Below the pieces are notes generated by a model that was not told where the DNA came from, did no database searches, and saw nothing but the letters and a program-made list of their open reading frames with translations. The translations under genes and the position numbers were made by a program. This document shows positions 1 to 9,651 of a DNA stretch of 64,000 bases, in pieces. The DNA lies in contig NZ_CP048814.1 of assembly GCF_014217785.1 (NCBI RefSeq), positions 186,001-250,000 on the forward strand, read 5' to 3'. The first letter of the stretch is position 1. Each line of letters opens with the position of its first letter. This DNA is from Rhodococcus triatomae. Lineage in GTDB: Bacteria; Actinomycetota; Actinomycetes; Mycobacteriales; Mycobacteriaceae.

Positions 1-215
1 CCGATCAGATGGGAGCCGAAGTATCCCGCCCACAGGCCGGCGAGGATCGCAACGCCACCCATCGTCGGTGTGCCCCGCTTGGACTGGTGGCTCGCCGGAC
101 CCTCGACGCGGATCTCCTGCCCGAAACCCTGCCGGGAGAACGCCTTGATGAGCAGGGGTGTCAGCAGGATCGAGACGGCCAGGGCGATACCCGCCGCGAA
201 CAGAATCTGTCTCAC
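1..215 (-). CDS. mraY: MraY, phospho-MurNAc-pentapeptide transferase (N-terminal part, cut by window edge)
   Basis: Only the first 71 codons or so lie in the window; the gene runs off the left edge. The reverse strand reads GTG (213-215), then [20 protein letters not shown], a first transmembrane helix, and later the conserved stretch [10 protein letters not shown] typical of MraY. The enzyme moves phospho-MurNAc-pentapeptide from the UDP precursor onto undecaprenyl phosphate at the inner membrane face, giving lipid I. The GTG start overlaps the murF stop (GTGA), so it is translationally coupled as the next gene of the dcw operon. Identification is firm; the truncation is only the window boundary. 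Confidence 0.93.
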   Translation of the reverse strand, partial: MRQILFAAGIALAVSILLTPLLIKAFSRQGFGQEIRVEGPASHQSKRGTPTMGGVAILAGLWAGYFGSHLI

Positions 216-1729
216 TGCGTATCCCCCGCTCCCGCGTCCACACGCGACTCCAGTGCGAGCACCGCGTCCGCGACCTGCCACAGCCCCACTGCCTGTGAAG
301 CCTTCACGAACACGACGTCCCCGGGTGCGAGTTCCGATTCCAGAACGGCCGCGGCAGCAGCCGCGTCGGGAACCAGCATCGACTCCTCACCCCACGAACC
401 TTCCATCACGGCACCCTGGTGCATCGCCCGAGCCGTGCGGCCGGTGCCGACGACGATGAGGCGGCTCACGTCCAGCCGGACGGCGAAGCGGCCGATGGCG
501 TCGTGCTCGACGACGGCCTCGGGCCCCAGCTCGGCCATCTCGCCCAGCACTGCCCAGCTGCGCCGCTCACCGTCACGACCGGACTTGGCCATCGACACGA
601 GTGCCTTGAGCCCGGCGCGCATCGAGTCGGGATTGGCGTTGTAGGAGTCGTTGACGACGGTGATGCCGTCGGCTCGTTCGCGCACCTCCATCCGCCGCGC
701 CGAGACCGATTCGGCCGCGCCGAGCGCCGCGACGGCGGTGTCCAGATCCACCCCGCGCTCGAGCGCGACGGCGACCGCGGCCAGGGCGTTGCCGACCTGG
801 TGCTCGCCGTGCACGGACAGCGCCACCGGGCGGGATCCGACCGGCGTGTGCAGTGTGAACCTGGCCCGTGCCGCGGCGTCCAGCGTCACGTCCGACGCCC
901 GGATCTGCGCGGCGGAGGATCGACCGACGGCCACCACCCGGGCGCGGGTCCGGGACGCCATCGCGGCCACCAGCGGGTCGTCGGCGTTGAGTACCGCCAC
1001 TCCCCCGGCGTCGGCCGTCGGGAGCGCTTCCACCAATTCGCCCTTCGCGATCGCGATCGCGTCTCGGGATCCGAACTCACCGAGATGGGCCGTACCCACG
1101 TTGAGCACCACCCCGATCCGGGGCGGAGCGACCGCGGCCAGGGCCGCGATGTCCCCGCGCCCCCGTGCCGACATCTCGAGCACCAGGGACCGTGTCGCGG
1201 CATCGGCCCGCAGTGCCGTCCACGGATGCCCCAGTTCGTTGTTGAAGGAACCGGGGGGCGCGACGACCGGCCCCAGCGGCGCGAGCACCGCGGCGAGGAG
1301 GTCCTTCGTCGATGTCTTACCCGCCGATCCGGTAACTCCGACGACGGTGAGACCGGTTGCCGTCAACTCGTCGACGACGGCGCGTGCGAGCGCTCCGAGA
1401 GCGGCCAGCACGGCAGCACCGGAACCGTCCCGATCGTGCTCGAGGGCCATCGCCCGGCTGGGCTCGGCGACAGGCACCGGGTCCACCACGACGGCGGGCA
1501 CGCCCACCGGACGCGCCGCGAGGACCGCGACTGCGCCCGAGGCGACCGCGGCAGCGGCATGGGCATGGCCGTCCACCCGCGCACCCGGCAGCGCGACGAA
1601 CAGCCCACCGGCCGTGACCTTGCGCGAGTCGAACTCCACGGTGGCGGTGACCTCGGCGTCGGGATCGGGCACCTCGCTCAGCCGGCCACCGACGACCTCC
1701 GCGATCCGCGCGAGCGTCATCGGGATCAT
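212..1729 (-). CDS. murF: MurF, UDP-MurNAc-tripeptide--D-Ala-D-Ala ligase
   Basis: This is a 505-aa cytosolic Mur ligase that adds D-Ala-D-Ala to the UDP-MurNAc-tripeptide, completing the pentapeptide consumed by MraY. The N-terminal domain contains the stretch [19 protein letters not shown]. The ATP-binding P-loop [12 protein letters not shown] follows, then the central-domain motif [11 protein letters not shown] and the C-terminal ligase domain. Length is normal for the family. Its ATG overlaps the murE stop and its stop overlaps the mraY start, each by 4 bp, so murE-murF-mraY are read as one coupled unit. Ala and Asp content is high, as in the neighbours, with no sign of transfer. Confidence 0.97.
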   Translation of the reverse strand: MIPMTLARIAEVVGGRLSEVPDPDAEVTATVEFDSRKVTAGGLFVALPGARVDGHAHAAAAVASGAVAVLAARPVGVPAVVVDPVPVAEPSRAMALEHDRDGSGAAVLAALGALARAVVDELTATGLTVVGVTGSAGKTSTKDLLAAVLAPLGPVVAPPGSFNNELGHPWTALRADAATRSLVLEMSARGRGDIAALAAVAPPRIGVVLNVGTAHLGEFGSRDAIAIAKGELVEALPTADAGGVAVLNADDPLVAAMASRTRARVVAVGRSSAAQIRASDVTLDAAARARFTLHTPVGSRPVALSVHGEHQVGNALAAVAVALERGVDLDTAVAALGAAESVSARRMEVRERADGITVVNDSYNANPDSMRAGLKALVSMAKSGRDGERRSWAVLGEMAELGPEAVVEHDAIGRFAVRLDVSRLIVVGTGRTARAMHQGAVMEGSWGEESMLVPDAAAAAAVLESELAPGDVVFVKASQAVGLWQVADAVLALESRVDAGAGDTQ

Positions 1730-3393
1730 TCGCCGCCTCCCACCAGGCGGTCTATCGCCGCGCTCATCACATCCCGATCGTCGAATGGGTGCTTCACCCC
1801 GTCAATCTCCTGACCGATTTCATGTCCCTTACCGGCGACGAGTACGACGTCCCCGGCTTTTGCCCACGCCACCGCGTCCGCGATCGCCTGCGCCCGGTCG
1901 CCCACCTCACGCACCTCGGCGCGCTCCGCTCCCGGAATGTCCCTCGTCCCGGCCAGCACCGCCGACCGGATCGCGGCCGGATCCTCGCTCCGCGGATTGT
2001 CGTCGGTGACGACCACCAGGTCGGCACCGCGCGCGGCAGCCGCCCCCATCAGGGCGCGTTTGCCGGTATCGCGGTCTCCGCCGGCACCGACCACGATCGC
2101 AACCCGGCCGGCGGCCTGGCCGCGCAGTGTCGAGATGACCGCCTCGATCGCAGCGGGCTTGTGTGCGTAGTCGACCACCGCGAGGAAGCTCTGCCCCCGC
2201 TCGATGCGCTGGACCCGGCCGGGCACGTCGACTTCGGCGATGCCTCGGACGGCGTTCTCGACGTCCACACCCAGCACCACCGCCGCGGCCACGGCCAGGC
2301 TCGCGTTCGCGACGTTGTAGCGGCCGGGCAGCTGGACGACAGCGTGGTGGGAGGCACCGTCGGGGCCGGTGAGATCGAAGCTCTGGGTACCGGACGGCAA
2401 CGGCCGCGACGGGCCTGCCGTCCATCCCGTGGAGCCATCCGCCCGGTGGTCCTCGTGGGTCGCCACGGTCACCACCTTCTCCCCGCCGTCCCGGGCGACC
2501 TTCGTCATCCGTTCACCCCACACGTCGTCGATGCAGACGACTGCGGTGTCGGCGCGGACCGAGGACGCCCCGTCGAAGAGCCGCGCCTTGGCGGCGAAGT
2601 AGTCGTCGAGATCCTTGTGGAAGTCCAGGTGGTCCTGGGACAGGTTCGTGAACGCCCCGATGTCGAAACGCACCCCGTCCACGCGGCCCAGCGCGAGGGC
2701 GTGGCTGGACACCTCCATCACCACCGTGTCGATGCCCTGTTCGACCATCACCGCGAACAGCGCATGCAGCTGCGGCGCCTCGGGAGTGGTCAGCGCGCTC
2801 GGGACCCGACGGCCCCGGATGCGGGTCTCGATGGTGCCGACGAGGGCAGGATGTCGGCCACCGGCGTCGAGCGCGGCCTCCACCAGGTACGACGTCGTCG
2901 TCTTCCCGGACGTGCCGGTGATCCCCACGACCTGCATCTTCTCGGAAGGGTGCCCGTATACCGTCGCCGACACCTCGCCGAGCACCTGCCGCGGGGAGGG
3001 GTGGACGAGCACGGGCACGGTCCGTTCCGGATTCGCCCGGGCCACCAGGTCGAATCCGTCCGCGTCGGTGAGAACGGCGACCGCACCGCGGTCGAGCGCC
3101 TGCGCCGCGAACTCGGCGCCGTGGGCGCGCGTGCCGGGCAGTGCCGCGAACAGATCCCCCGCGAGGATGTCCTGCGCTCGCAGATCGATCCCGGTGACCG
3201 ACACCTCGGTGCGCTCGGCACCGGCCGGCCCGGCGAACTCGATGCGTCCGGCGACGAGTCGGGCGAGGTCCGTCAGTCGGGTACGGACCACGTTCTCGGG
3301 CCGAAGCCCCGAGGCGGGGGTACCTGTGGACGACGGCTGCGAACTCGACGGCACGTGCACCGGCTCCTCTCGGCTCGAAATCGATTCGGACAT
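1726..3393 (-). CDS. murE: MurE, UDP-MurNAc-L-Ala-D-Glu--meso-diaminopimelate ligase
   Basis: This 555-aa ligase adds the third peptide residue to the peptidoglycan precursor. The P-loop is [11 protein letters not shown]. The signature DNPRSEDP near the C-terminus is the DNPR-type motif of enzymes that use meso-diaminopimelate rather than lysine, so the cell wall is DAP-type. The ATG at 3393 has no clear ribosome-binding site. A GAGGAG about 9 nt before the GTG at 3354 (codon 14) suggests translation may begin there, giving 542 aa. A 114-bp gap separates it from ftsI and holds a possible -10 (TAACCT, 3449-3454), so murE may have its own promoter. Confidence 0.96.
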   Translation of the reverse strand: MSESISSREEPVHVPSSSQPSSTGTPASGLRPENVVRTRLTDLARLVAGRIEFAGPAGAERTEVSVTGIDLRAQDILAGDLFAALPGTRAHGAEFAAQALDRGAVAVLTDADGFDLVARANPERTVPVLVHPSPRQVLGEVSATVYGHPSEKMQVVGITGTSGKTTTSYLVEAALDAGGRHPALVGTIETRIRGRRVPSALTTPEAPQLHALFAVMVEQGIDTVVMEVSSHALALGRVDGVRFDIGAFTNLSQDHLDFHKDLDDYFAAKARLFDGASSVRADTAVVCIDDVWGERMTKVARDGGEKVVTVATHEDHRADGSTGWTAGPSRPLPSGTQSFDLTGPDGASHHAVVQLPGRYNVANASLAVAAAVVLGVDVENAVRGIAEVDVPGRVQRIERGQSFLAVVDYAHKPAAIEAVISTLRGQAAGRVAIVVGAGGDRDTGKRALMGAAAARGADLVVVTDDNPRSEDPAAIRSAVLAGTRDIPGAERAEVREVGDRAQAIADAVAWAKAGDVVLVAGKGHEIGQEIDGVKHPFDDRDVMSAAIDRLVGGGE

Positions 3394-3507
3394 CGCGCGG
3401 GGGCGCGATCACAGTGGTTCCGCGCGGGTTCCGCGCGCGGCGGATGTCAGGTTACCCGCTCCCGATCCCACCTCTGCCAGGTCGATCGGGAACCCACGAC
3501 AATCTGA

Positions 3508-5373
3508 TCAGTCTGCTTGCAGCACCAGCCTGCTACCCGGATCAGGCGACATCGGCACGCTGTCCCGTTGGAGCAGCCACGACGCGATGTCGTGGAACAG
3601 TGGCGCCGCGGACTGCCCGCCGGAACCGTCCGAACTCCGCGACGGCGCATTGAGCATGATGCCGATCACGTACCGGGGATCGTCCGAGGGGGCGATCCCG
3701 GCGAAGGTGATCCAGTAGCGGGAGTTGGAGTAGCACCGGCACGCCGGATCCACCTGCTGCGCGGTGCCCGTCTTGCCACTGATCTGGTACCCCTCGATCC
3801 CGGCTGCCGCACCGGTCCCCTGCTGTACCCCCGTCGGATCGTTCTGGGTCACCGACCGGAACATGTCCCGCACCGTCGATGCCGTCTGCTCGCTCACGAC
3901 CTCGACCGGTTCCGGCCGTTCCGTCTCGGTGCGAGTGCCGTCCGCGTCCACGGTGGCCCGCACGATCCGCGGCGGAACCCGCAGTCCGTCGTTGGCAACG
4001 GCCTGGTAGATCCCGGTCATCTGGAGCAACGTCATCGACAGGCCCTGGCCGATCGGGAGGTTCGCGAACGTTCCCCCCGACCACTGGTCACGGGGAGGAA
4101 CACTGCCCGCACTCTCGCCGGGAAGCCCGACCTCGGCACGCTGGCCGAGCCCGAAACGGCTCAGCATGTCCGCGTACCTGTCCTCGCCCACGCGCTCGGC
4201 GAGCATGAGGGTGCCGACGTTGGACGACTTCCCGAAAATGCCCGTCGTGGTGTACGGCACGACACCGTGGTCCCAGGCGTCCTTGACGGTCACACCCGAC
4301 ATCTGGATCGTGCCCGGGACCTGGAGCACCTCGTCCGGGGAGGTCAGCCCGTACTCGATCGCCGCCGCCGCCGTGATGATCTTGTTCACCGAACCCGGCT
4401 CGAACGGGGTGCTCACCGCGAGGTTCCCCATCTCGGCATCGCGGGGGTTGTTGCCCACCCCGATCGCCGGATTGAACGTACCGTCGTTCGACATCGCCAG
4501 CACCTCACCGGAACGGGCGTCGAGCACGACGGCCGACGCGTCCTCCGCGCCGGACCGGTCCTTCGCCAGCTGAACCTGCTGCTGGACGTAGTACTGGAGA
4601 TCGCTGTCGATCGTGAGCTCCACCCCGGACCCGTCCACGGCCGGCTGCTTGTCCCGCCAGCTGCCCGGGATGATCGCCCCGTCCGACCCGCGGTCGTACG
4701 TCTGCGAGCCGTCCGTGCCCGCGAGCGTCGAATCGAGTGCGTCCTCGAGCCCGAGCAGGCCGTGACCGTCCCACCCGGTGGCGCCGACCAGGTTCGCCGC
4801 GAGAGAACCTCCCGGGTACTGCCGCACGTCCTGCCGCTCGAGACCGACCTCGCGGAACTCGTCCCCGATCGCCGAGGCGATCACCGGCTCGACGTTGCGC
4901 GCGAGATAGACGAACGTGTCGTCGCTCTTCAACTTCTCGAGCAGGTCCTTCTCCGGCGCCGCATCGCCGAGCGCATCGTGGATCGCCTCCGCGATCTCCT
5001 CGAGCCGCTCGTCGACCTCCGGCTCGTCCGGGTCCTCGGCGCGGGCCTCCTCGAGTTCCTTGCGCACCCGCACGGGTTGGAACGTGAGGGCCTTCGCCTC
5101 CATCGTGAACGCGATCGGTCGACCCTCACGGTCGACGATCGGCCCACGCAAGGCCGGATCGACCATCGTCGTGGTCCGCTGGCCGGCCGCCTCCGCGGAC
5201 AGGCGCGGTGCATCGATCGCCTGGATGTGGAACAACTTCCCGGCAGCGAGGATCAGCGCGACGATCATGACGATGCGGGCTATCCGGTTCCGGAACGGGA
5301 ACGAGGCGGCGCCGCCGTCGGCAGGACGGCGGGGCCGGCTCGCCGGGCGGCGGAGCGGAGGTTGGCGAACCAC
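3508..5373 (-). CDS. ftsI: FtsI/PbpB, septal class B penicillin-binding protein
   Basis: This 621-aa membrane-anchored transpeptidase cross-links septal peptidoglycan during division. A short basic cytoplasmic tail precedes a membrane helix at about residues 31-50. The dimerisation domain follows, with the LRGPIVDREGRPIA stretch. The transpeptidase domain has all three catalytic motifs: S328-V-N-K331 with the nucleophile Ser, S383-S-N385, and K534-T-G536. Length and motif spacing fit division PBPs. It starts 6 bp after ftsL and is surely co-transcribed with it. The long acidic segment around residues 105-150 is typical of the actinobacterial version, as I recall. Confidence 0.96.
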   Translation of the reverse strand: MVRQPPLRRPASRPRRPADGGAASFPFRNRIARIVMIVALILAAGKLFHIQAIDAPRLSAEAAGQRTTTMVDPALRGPIVDREGRPIAFTMEAKALTFQPVRVRKELEEARAEDPDEPEVDERLEEIAEAIHDALGDAAPEKDLLEKLKSDDTFVYLARNVEPVIASAIGDEFREVGLERQDVRQYPGGSLAANLVGATGWDGHGLLGLEDALDSTLAGTDGSQTYDRGSDGAIIPGSWRDKQPAVDGSGVELTIDSDLQYYVQQQVQLAKDRSGAEDASAVVLDARSGEVLAMSNDGTFNPAIGVGNNPRDAEMGNLAVSTPFEPGSVNKIITAAAAIEYGLTSPDEVLQVPGTIQMSGVTVKDAWDHGVVPYTTTGIFGKSSNVGTLMLAERVGEDRYADMLSRFGLGQRAEVGLPGESAGSVPPRDQWSGGTFANLPIGQGLSMTLLQMTGIYQAVANDGLRVPPRIVRATVDADGTRTETERPEPVEVVSEQTASTVRDMFRSVTQNDPTGVQQGTGAAAGIEGYQISGKTGTAQQVDPACRCYSNSRYWITFAGIAPSDDPRYVIGIMLNAPSRSSDGSGGQSAAPLFHDIASWLLQRDSVPMSPDPGSRLVLQAD

Positions 5374-5379
5374 GGGCGG

Positions 5380-6186
5380 CTACTGTCCGGCTGGCGGCGA
5401 GGTCTCGTTCGTCACGGGAACCAATTGTTCACCGCTCACCTCCGCAGGTGGAACATTCCCGGGACGCGGCGTGGCGGGCTCCCCGGCAGCCGGCGGCTGC
5501 GCGGCGGGTGCCGGCACCGGGCTCATCCCCGCTGCGCTGCGTTCGGTGTCGTCCCGGCCGGGGGTCTCGGCGCGGTCCTGCGGCCGCGGCGTCACCCGCT
5601 GCAGTTCCTCGTGCGTCGACGAGTTCGGGCCGGCCGCCGGTGCCTGCCGTTCGGCACCGGGCCTGGTCGGATCGGTCGCGGCCGGACGCCGGTCCAGCGG
5701 AGGAACCGGGGTCCCGTCGGCCGGCTTCGGTGTGCCGACCACCTCGACGGTGCCGTCGGGATGGACGACGAGGCGAGCGGGATCGGTCGCGGGAACCAAC
5801 CCGAGCGCGGCCGCTTCCTCCGCGAGTCGGGGTGCGGAGTTCGCCGTCTGCACGTCACGTTCGAGAGCGGACTTCTGCTCGGTCAGCGACTGGTTGTGCG
5901 CCCGCGCACTGCTCAGCAGGTACGAATCCTCGGCGGCGCGGGTGGTGAGCAACAGGGTCACCGCCAAGCCCAGCGACAGCAGGCCGATGATGGTCGCCAC
6001 GAACGGGATCCGGGCGGCCACCGACCCCGCACGGCGGCGCACGGACGCACCACCGGCCGCCTCGGGGACGGCGGCACCGGCCCGTGACGCGGCTCGCTGC
6101 GACCGCTTCTGGTACGCCCGAGCGGCAGCTCCCGACCGACGCTCGCGGGTCGGACGCGTCACGGTCGAACGCACCTCTACAGTCAT
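5380..6186 (-). CDS. ftsL: FtsL-like bitopic division protein with proline-rich extracellular tail
   Basis: This is a 268-aa bitopic protein. It has a basic cytoplasmic region, one transmembrane helix (about residues 60-82) and a short heptad-like coiled region ([18 protein letters not shown]). A long Pro/Ala/Thr-rich tail of low complexity follows. Position between rsmH and ftsI and this topology identify it as the FtsL subunit of the FtsQLB-type divisome complex. Primary sequence conservation in this family is weak, so the call rests on synteny and topology. Its ATG overlaps the rsmH stop by 4 bp. Confidence 0.8.
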   Translation of the reverse strand: MTVEVRSTVTRPTRERRSGAAARAYQKRSQRAASRAGAAVPEAAGGASVRRRAGSVAARIPFVATIIGLLSLGLAVTLLLTTRAAEDSYLLSSARAHNQSLTEQKSALERDVQTANSAPRLAEEAAALGLVPATDPARLVVHPDGTVEVVGTPKPADGTPVPPLDRRPAATDPTRPGAERQAPAAGPNSSTHEELQRVTPRPQDRAETPGRDDTERSAAGMSPVPAPAAQPPAAGEPATPRPGNVPPAEVSGEQLVPVTNETSPPAGQ

Positions 6187-7211
6187 GCCGCCCTCCTGGC
6201 GATTCTCTCGACGGCCCGTACCCGTACCGGCGCCGATCGTGGGTTCTCCTCTGTTTCCTGCTCGGACGCTCGTTCGGCGCCCCGGGTCAGCAGCCGGAAC
6301 TCCGGACCCGTCCCCGGCAACTCGACCGGCAGCCCCTCGGGGCTGCGCGACTTGGTTCGCGGGGTGATCTCTGCCTTGACGACGCGGTCTTCCAGTGACT
6401 GGTACGACATGAACACGGCCCGTCCTCCCACCTCGAGGGCGTCGAGAGCAGCCGGGACCGCCGCACGCAGCGAATCGAGTTCGGAGTTGACCTCGATACG
6501 CAACGCCTGGAACGTGCGCTTGGCCGGGTGCCCGCCGGTACGGCGAGTCGCCGCCGGGATCGCCCGATACAGCAACTCGACCAGTTCGGCGCTGGTCGAG
6601 AACGGCGCGCGCTCACGTTGCCGGATGATCTCCGAGGCGATCTTTCCGGCGAATCGCTCCTCGCCGTAGGTCTTGAGGATTCGCGCCAGATCTCCGTGAC
6701 CGTAGGTGTTGAGCACATCCGCGGCGGTGATGCCCCCGGTCGGGTCCATCCGCATGTCCAGCGGCGCGTCCACCGAGTACGCGAACCCGCGGTCCGCCTC
6801 GTCGAGCTGCATCGACGAGACACCGAGGTCGAACAGGATGGCGGACACCGACTCGGTGCGCGCGAGCCCTGCGCCCTCGAGCGCCTCGGCGATCCCGTCG
6901 TAGCGGGTGCGCACCAGCGTGACCCGGTCGCCGAAGCGCCCCAGCCGCTCGCCCGCGATGGCGAGGGCCTTCGGGTCTCGGTCCAGACCGATCAGGCGCA
7001 GCCGCGGGTAGGTGCTCAGGAAGTGTTCGGAATGACCACCGAGGCCGAGCGTTCCGTCGACGAAGACCGCACCGTCTCCGGCCTCGCCGTCGCGGACGAC
7101 TGCGGGCCCGAGCAACTCGTCGGCCCGGGTCAACATCACCGGAACATGGCCGAAGTCCCCGGAGGGCTGGTCGCCGGAAGGCGAGGGGGTGTTCACCTCG
7201 TCGTCCACCAT
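6183..7211 (-). CDS. rsmH: RsmH (MraW), 16S rRNA (cytosine-1402 N4)-methyltransferase
   Basis: This is a 342-aa SAM-dependent methyltransferase acting on C1402 of 16S rRNA in the ribosomal P site. The N-terminus carries [14 protein letters not shown] and the SAM-binding segment [17 protein letters not shown]. The family signature [20 protein letters not shown] follows, then APLDMRMD. The chosen ATG at 7211 gives the usual family N-terminus; the reading frame stays open upstream but that part is not family-like. It lies downstream of mraZ, with about 160 bp between them, and overlaps ftsL by 4 bp. Confidence 0.95.
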   Translation of the reverse strand: MVDDEVNTPSPSGDQPSGDFGHVPVMLTRADELLGPAVVRDGEAGDGAVFVDGTLGLGGHSEHFLSTYPRLRLIGLDRDPKALAIAGERLGRFGDRVTLVRTRYDGIAEALEGAGLARTESVSAILFDLGVSSMQLDEADRGFAYSVDAPLDMRMDPTGGITAADVLNTYGHGDLARILKTYGEERFAGKIASEIIRQRERAPFSTSAELVELLYRAIPAATRRTGGHPAKRTFQALRIEVNSELDSLRAAVPAALDALEVGGRAVFMSYQSLEDRVVKAEITPRTKSRSPEGLPVELPGTGPEFRLLTRGAERASEQETEENPRSAPVRVRAVERIARRAA

Positions 7212-7374
7212 GACTCCTCCGGTTCGGCTCGTGGTCTTCGGATCGGCTGGTTGGTGGTCGGGAGTGGATGGCCGGTGACGGGGCGAATGTCCCGAGGTCC
7301 CTGTCCGAGGGAACCTGGCGCTGGGGAAGTGCGTCAGGGTCCGTTCGGGCAGAGGCCTCGTGACACTCGCAGGG

Positions 7375-7806
7375 TCAGACGATGTCGCCGATCCCGGCTC
7401 CGGTCGCCTGCGAGTAGTTCTCCTCGTTCTCGGCCACGTAGTTCTCCCAGGCGTCGAGATCCCAGATCTCGAGGAAGTCGACCGACCCGGTGACCACACA
7501 GTTCTTGGCGAGGCTCGCGTACCTGCGGTGTTCTGCCGAGAGGGTGATGCGCCCCTGGGCATCGGGAAACTGCTCGTCCGTTCCGGCGGCCAGCGAGCGG
7601 ACGAATGCGCGCGCCTCGGGATCGCTCCGGGAGGCGGCGGCCGCCTTGCGGGCGAGCGCCACGAACTCCTCGCGCGGATACACGGCCAGGCTGTGGTCCT
7701 GACTCTTCGTGACCATGACCCCTCCCGCCAGTGCGTCCCGAAACTTTGCCGGCAACGTGAGTCGCCCCTTGTCGTCGAGCTTGGGCGTGTAGGTACCGAG
7801 GAACAT
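7375..7806 (-). CDS. mraZ: MraZ, transcriptional regulator of the dcw cluster
   Basis: This is a 143-aa protein of two AbrB/MazE-type swapped-hairpin repeats. It starts [20 protein letters not shown], a strongly conserved beginning. The ATG at 7806 is preceded at a good distance by GGGAGGT, which favours it over an upstream in-frame start. MraZ proteins form ring oligomers that bind direct TGGGN repeats before their own gene and repress the division and wall cluster. Three such repeats lie 87-111 bp upstream, so autoregulation is very likely. It is the first gene of the rsmH-ftsL-ftsI-mur operon. Confidence 0.96.
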   Translation of the reverse strand: MFLGTYTPKLDDKGRLTLPAKFRDALAGGVMVTKSQDHSLAVYPREEFVALARKAAAASRSDPEARAFVRSLAAGTDEQFPDAQGRITLSAEHRRYASLAKNCVVTGSVDFLEIWDLDAWENYVAENEENYSQATGAGIGDIV

Positions 7807-7892
7807 CTCGACACCTCCCACCGGGTGGGCTCGACGCCTGTGCCGGCGCCGAACGCTTGTGCTCGAGCGGATCGCTTCCGGTCACCGCCGAG

Positions 7893-7917
7893 CCCCACAT
7901 TACCCCACTCTCCCCCA
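7893..7917 (-). promoter_or_regulatory. MraZ operator: three TGGGG boxes over the mraZ -10
   Basis: On the minus strand TGGGG occurs at 7913-7917, 7903-7907 and 7893-7897. These are three direct repeats with an exact 10-bp period (5-bp box, 5-bp spacer), the known arrangement of MraZ-binding sites. A candidate -10, TAATGT (7897-7902), lies between boxes two and three. Binding would therefore block the promoter, and the 5' UTR would be about 85 nt. Confidence 0.85.
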
Positions 7918-7980
7918 CCACTTCGGCAGTTTTGCGGCGCGATCACGACGATTAACCGGGTACTTGCTGGTCAAGGCAGG

Positions 7981-8151
7981 TGGGGAGGGGTGGGGAGAAA
8001 TTTGGCGTGATCGTTGCCACGGCATGGCGAATCCACCGGCCGATGAGCAGGCTCCCCCATGCCACCGCGGAAACATGCAGGTCGAGGACATTCCGGAGAG
8101 AACTTCCCCACCCCTTGAATCCACTCGGGCCGTGAGTGGGGAGAAGTGGGA
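7981..8151 (+). promoter_or_regulatory. Two extra pairs of 10-bp-spaced TGGG boxes, opposite orientation
   Basis: On the plus strand TGGGG at 7981 and 7991, and TGGGG at 8137 followed by TGGGA at 8147, repeat the 10-bp spacing of the main operator but point the other way. They lie in the 520-bp gene-free stretch upstream of mraZ. They could be auxiliary MraZ sites for looping or oligomer binding. Function is inferred only. Confidence 0.45.
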
Positions 8152-8258
8152 GATACCGGATGGCAACCGTGACCGCGCTCCTCGTCTCGCACACGGGGCA
8201 CGGTGTGCTCGCGGGGTCACCGTCGGCGAAGACGACCACCGATCACCGTCGGCACAGA

Positions 8259-8304
8259 CGACTGCAGGCGGCGTGACACCGAAGTGTCACGCCGCCTGCA
8301 GTCG
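8259..8304 (-). terminator. Perfect 21-bp hairpin with CGAA tetraloop after the DUF3040 gene
   Basis: Arms 8259-8279 and 8284-8304 are perfectly complementary and flank the 4-nt loop CGAA. There is no strong T-run. The hairpin lies 38 bp beyond the stop of the minus-strand DUF3040 gene and ahead of the mraZ promoter, so it probably insulates the two units. The rest of 7822-8342 holds only the TGGG boxes and the mraZ promoter. Confidence 0.75.
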
Positions 8305-8342
8305 ACGAGTGCGCGGGCTGGCGCTACCGGAGCCGGGGAGGC

Positions 8343-8786
8343 CTACTCCTGTTCGAACCGTTTGCGGAAGCGGTCTTCCATCCGAGAAGAGAAGCCACCA
8401 CCCTTGTTGCGCCCGGCTCCTCCGCCTCGGCCGCCGCTGCTGCGACCGCGCGGTTTCCCACCGGACGGCGACGGATCCGCGGGATCCTCCTCCGCCTCGG
8501 CCTTCGATCCGGACCCACCCCACAGGAGCAGTACTCCGGCACCGAACATGACGATGAATCCGAACAGACTCAGGATCGGGAATCCGCCCAGTCTGATCGG
8601 AAGGGCGACGCCGGCGATGAGTAGCACGAGGCCCAGGACGAACAAGGCCACGGCTTGCAGACGGCGCCTACTCGAGGTCGCCCGCAGGCGACCGCCTCGC
8701 ACACTGGAGGCAAATTTGGGGTCCTCGGCATAGAGAGCGCTCTCGATCTGGTCGAGCATGCGCTGCTCGTGCTCGGAGAGTGGCAC
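8343..8786 (-). CDS. DUF3040 family membrane protein
   Basis: This is a 147-aa protein. It begins MPLSEHEQRMLDQIESALYA, the DUF3040 hallmark. Two transmembrane helices follow at about residues 43-60 and 67-88, and a Gly/Arg/Ser-rich charged C-terminal tail ends in FRKRFEQE. The family is actinobacterial and of unknown function, and usually sits beside the dcw cluster as here. The GTG start at 8786 has a strong GGGGGAGG a few bases upstream. A TATTAT hexamer at 8869-8874 (minus) is a candidate -10. It is transcribed toward mraZ but separated from it by a hairpin. Confidence 0.88.
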   Translation of the reverse strand: MPLSEHEQRMLDQIESALYAEDPKFASSVRGGRLRATSSRRRLQAVALFVLGLVLLIAGVALPIRLGGFPILSLFGFIVMFGAGVLLLWGGSGSKAEAEEDPADPSPSGGKPRGRSSGGRGGGAGRNKGGGFSSRMEDRFRKRFEQE

Positions 8787-8868
8787 GGTACCTCCCCCGG
8801 CACTGGATGGTGGCCACCATCTGGGGTCCAGACGGTGGGTAGACGACTTTGGCGGCTACCTGATGTTA

Positions 8869-8874
8869 ATAATA
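8869..8874 (-). promoter_or_regulatory. Candidate -10 (TATTAT) for the DUF3040 gene
   Basis: TATTAT lies in an AT-rich island about 85 bp before the start, unusual for this GC-rich region. No convincing -35 is seen. Confidence 0.4.
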
Positions 8875-9004
8875 CGAGCACATCGATCCCCGTACCACCT
8901 ACTCGGAGTACGAGTTGGACAACATTTTCCCGGAACCGCTCCGGGAAGCAATGCTGCACACCGGAATTATCGCAGTGGACGGCCGGTCCCGGACCGTCGG
9001 GCCC

Positions 9005-9487
9005 TCACGAAGCACGCAGATCCGGCTGCGCGGACCCGACGAGGAAGGACTCCACCTCGTGGAGGAAACGCCCGACGTCGACGAAGAATCGGTCTGCCTC
9101 CTCCCCCGACAGCGACCGGGCACCGCCCGCCTCGACGGCGGAGCGGGTGGCCGAGTATCCGGCGAAGTGGTCCGCCCAGGCCGTGAACTCGGGCGCCGCA
9201 CCGGCGAGCCTCAGCCAGGCGTTGCGCGTGCGACTCCCCCGCATGCCACCCGGCCCCTCCACGGCCGCCAGCACCGCCCCCGCTCCACGCAGCGCCGCCA
9301 GGTACGCGCCGAGGAACTGATCCTGGGGCGAGTGGGCGCCGATGGACTCGGACAGCAGGAGATCCGCACGCGCCAGCAGCTCTCGTGCGGCGCGCGGCGT
9401 GGGCGCGTTCGCACCGGGCGCGACACCGCGTGTGGGAGTAGCGCGGGTAGAAGTAGCGCGGGTAGGAGTAGTCCGATCGGTCACCAC
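9005..9487 (-). CDS. HEPN-domain-like protein (SAV_6107 type)
   Basis: This is a helical protein of about 160 aa that I recognise as the SAV_6107-type HEPN family; I recall the family name but cannot run a search. Conserved-looking parts are AARELLARADLLLSESIG, DQFLGAYLAALRGAGAVLA and FFVDVGRFLHEVESFL. The GTG at 9487 is preferred because GGAGG (9496-9500) sits 8 nt upstream, whereas the GTG at 9496 overlaps that site. The N-terminus carries three 5-residue repeats (TTPTR, ATSTR, ATPTR) from a 15-bp tandem repeat. HEPN proteins include RNases and nucleotide-binding partners; I see no toxin-antitoxin partner here, so function is unknown. Confidence 0.72.
   Translation of the reverse strand: MVTDRTTPTRATSTRATPTRGVAPGANAPTPRAARELLARADLLLSESIGAHSPQDQFLGAYLAALRGAGAVLAAVEGPGGMRGSRTRNAWLRLAGAAPEFTAWADHFAGYSATRSAVEAGGARSLSGEEADRFFVDVGRFLHEVESFLVGSAQPDLRAS
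9431..9475 (-). repeat. Three 15-bp tandem repeats inside the HEPN-like gene
   Basis: Units at 9431-9445, 9446-9460 and 9461-9475 differ by a few bases and encode Thr/Pro/Arg pentapeptides at the N-terminus. Being a multiple of 3 bp, copy-number change would keep the frame. Confidence 0.8.
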
Positions 9488-9548
9488 ATCGATCACCTCC
9501 GGAAGCCCCGGGCAGCCGCCGGGAGCGATTCGGCTGGAACCCGAGCGC

Positions 9549-9607
9549 CCGGTGATGCCCGCTTCCCTCGGGCATCACCGGAGCACCGGTATCGAACACT
9601 CGTTCGA
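9549..9607. promoter_or_regulatory. Hairpin and operator-like palindrome in the HEPN/GNAT divergent region
   Basis: A 12-bp stem (9549-9560 with 9570-9581, 9-nt loop) is followed by the dyad TCGAAC-ACTC-GTTCGA (9592-9607) and an AT-rich patch containing TATAGC. The element lies between the divergent starts at 9487 and 9652. It is a plausible shared control region; no specific regulator can be named. Confidence 0.5.
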
Positions 9608-9651
9608 CATATTCAATATAGCTGCACCCTCCGACACGACTCAAGAGAAAG

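Noticed and set aside
1789-3507. Long open frames opposite murE, murF and other real genes
   Set aside because: These mirror GC-rich coding genes on the other strand, with arginine/proline/glycine-rich translations and no family features.
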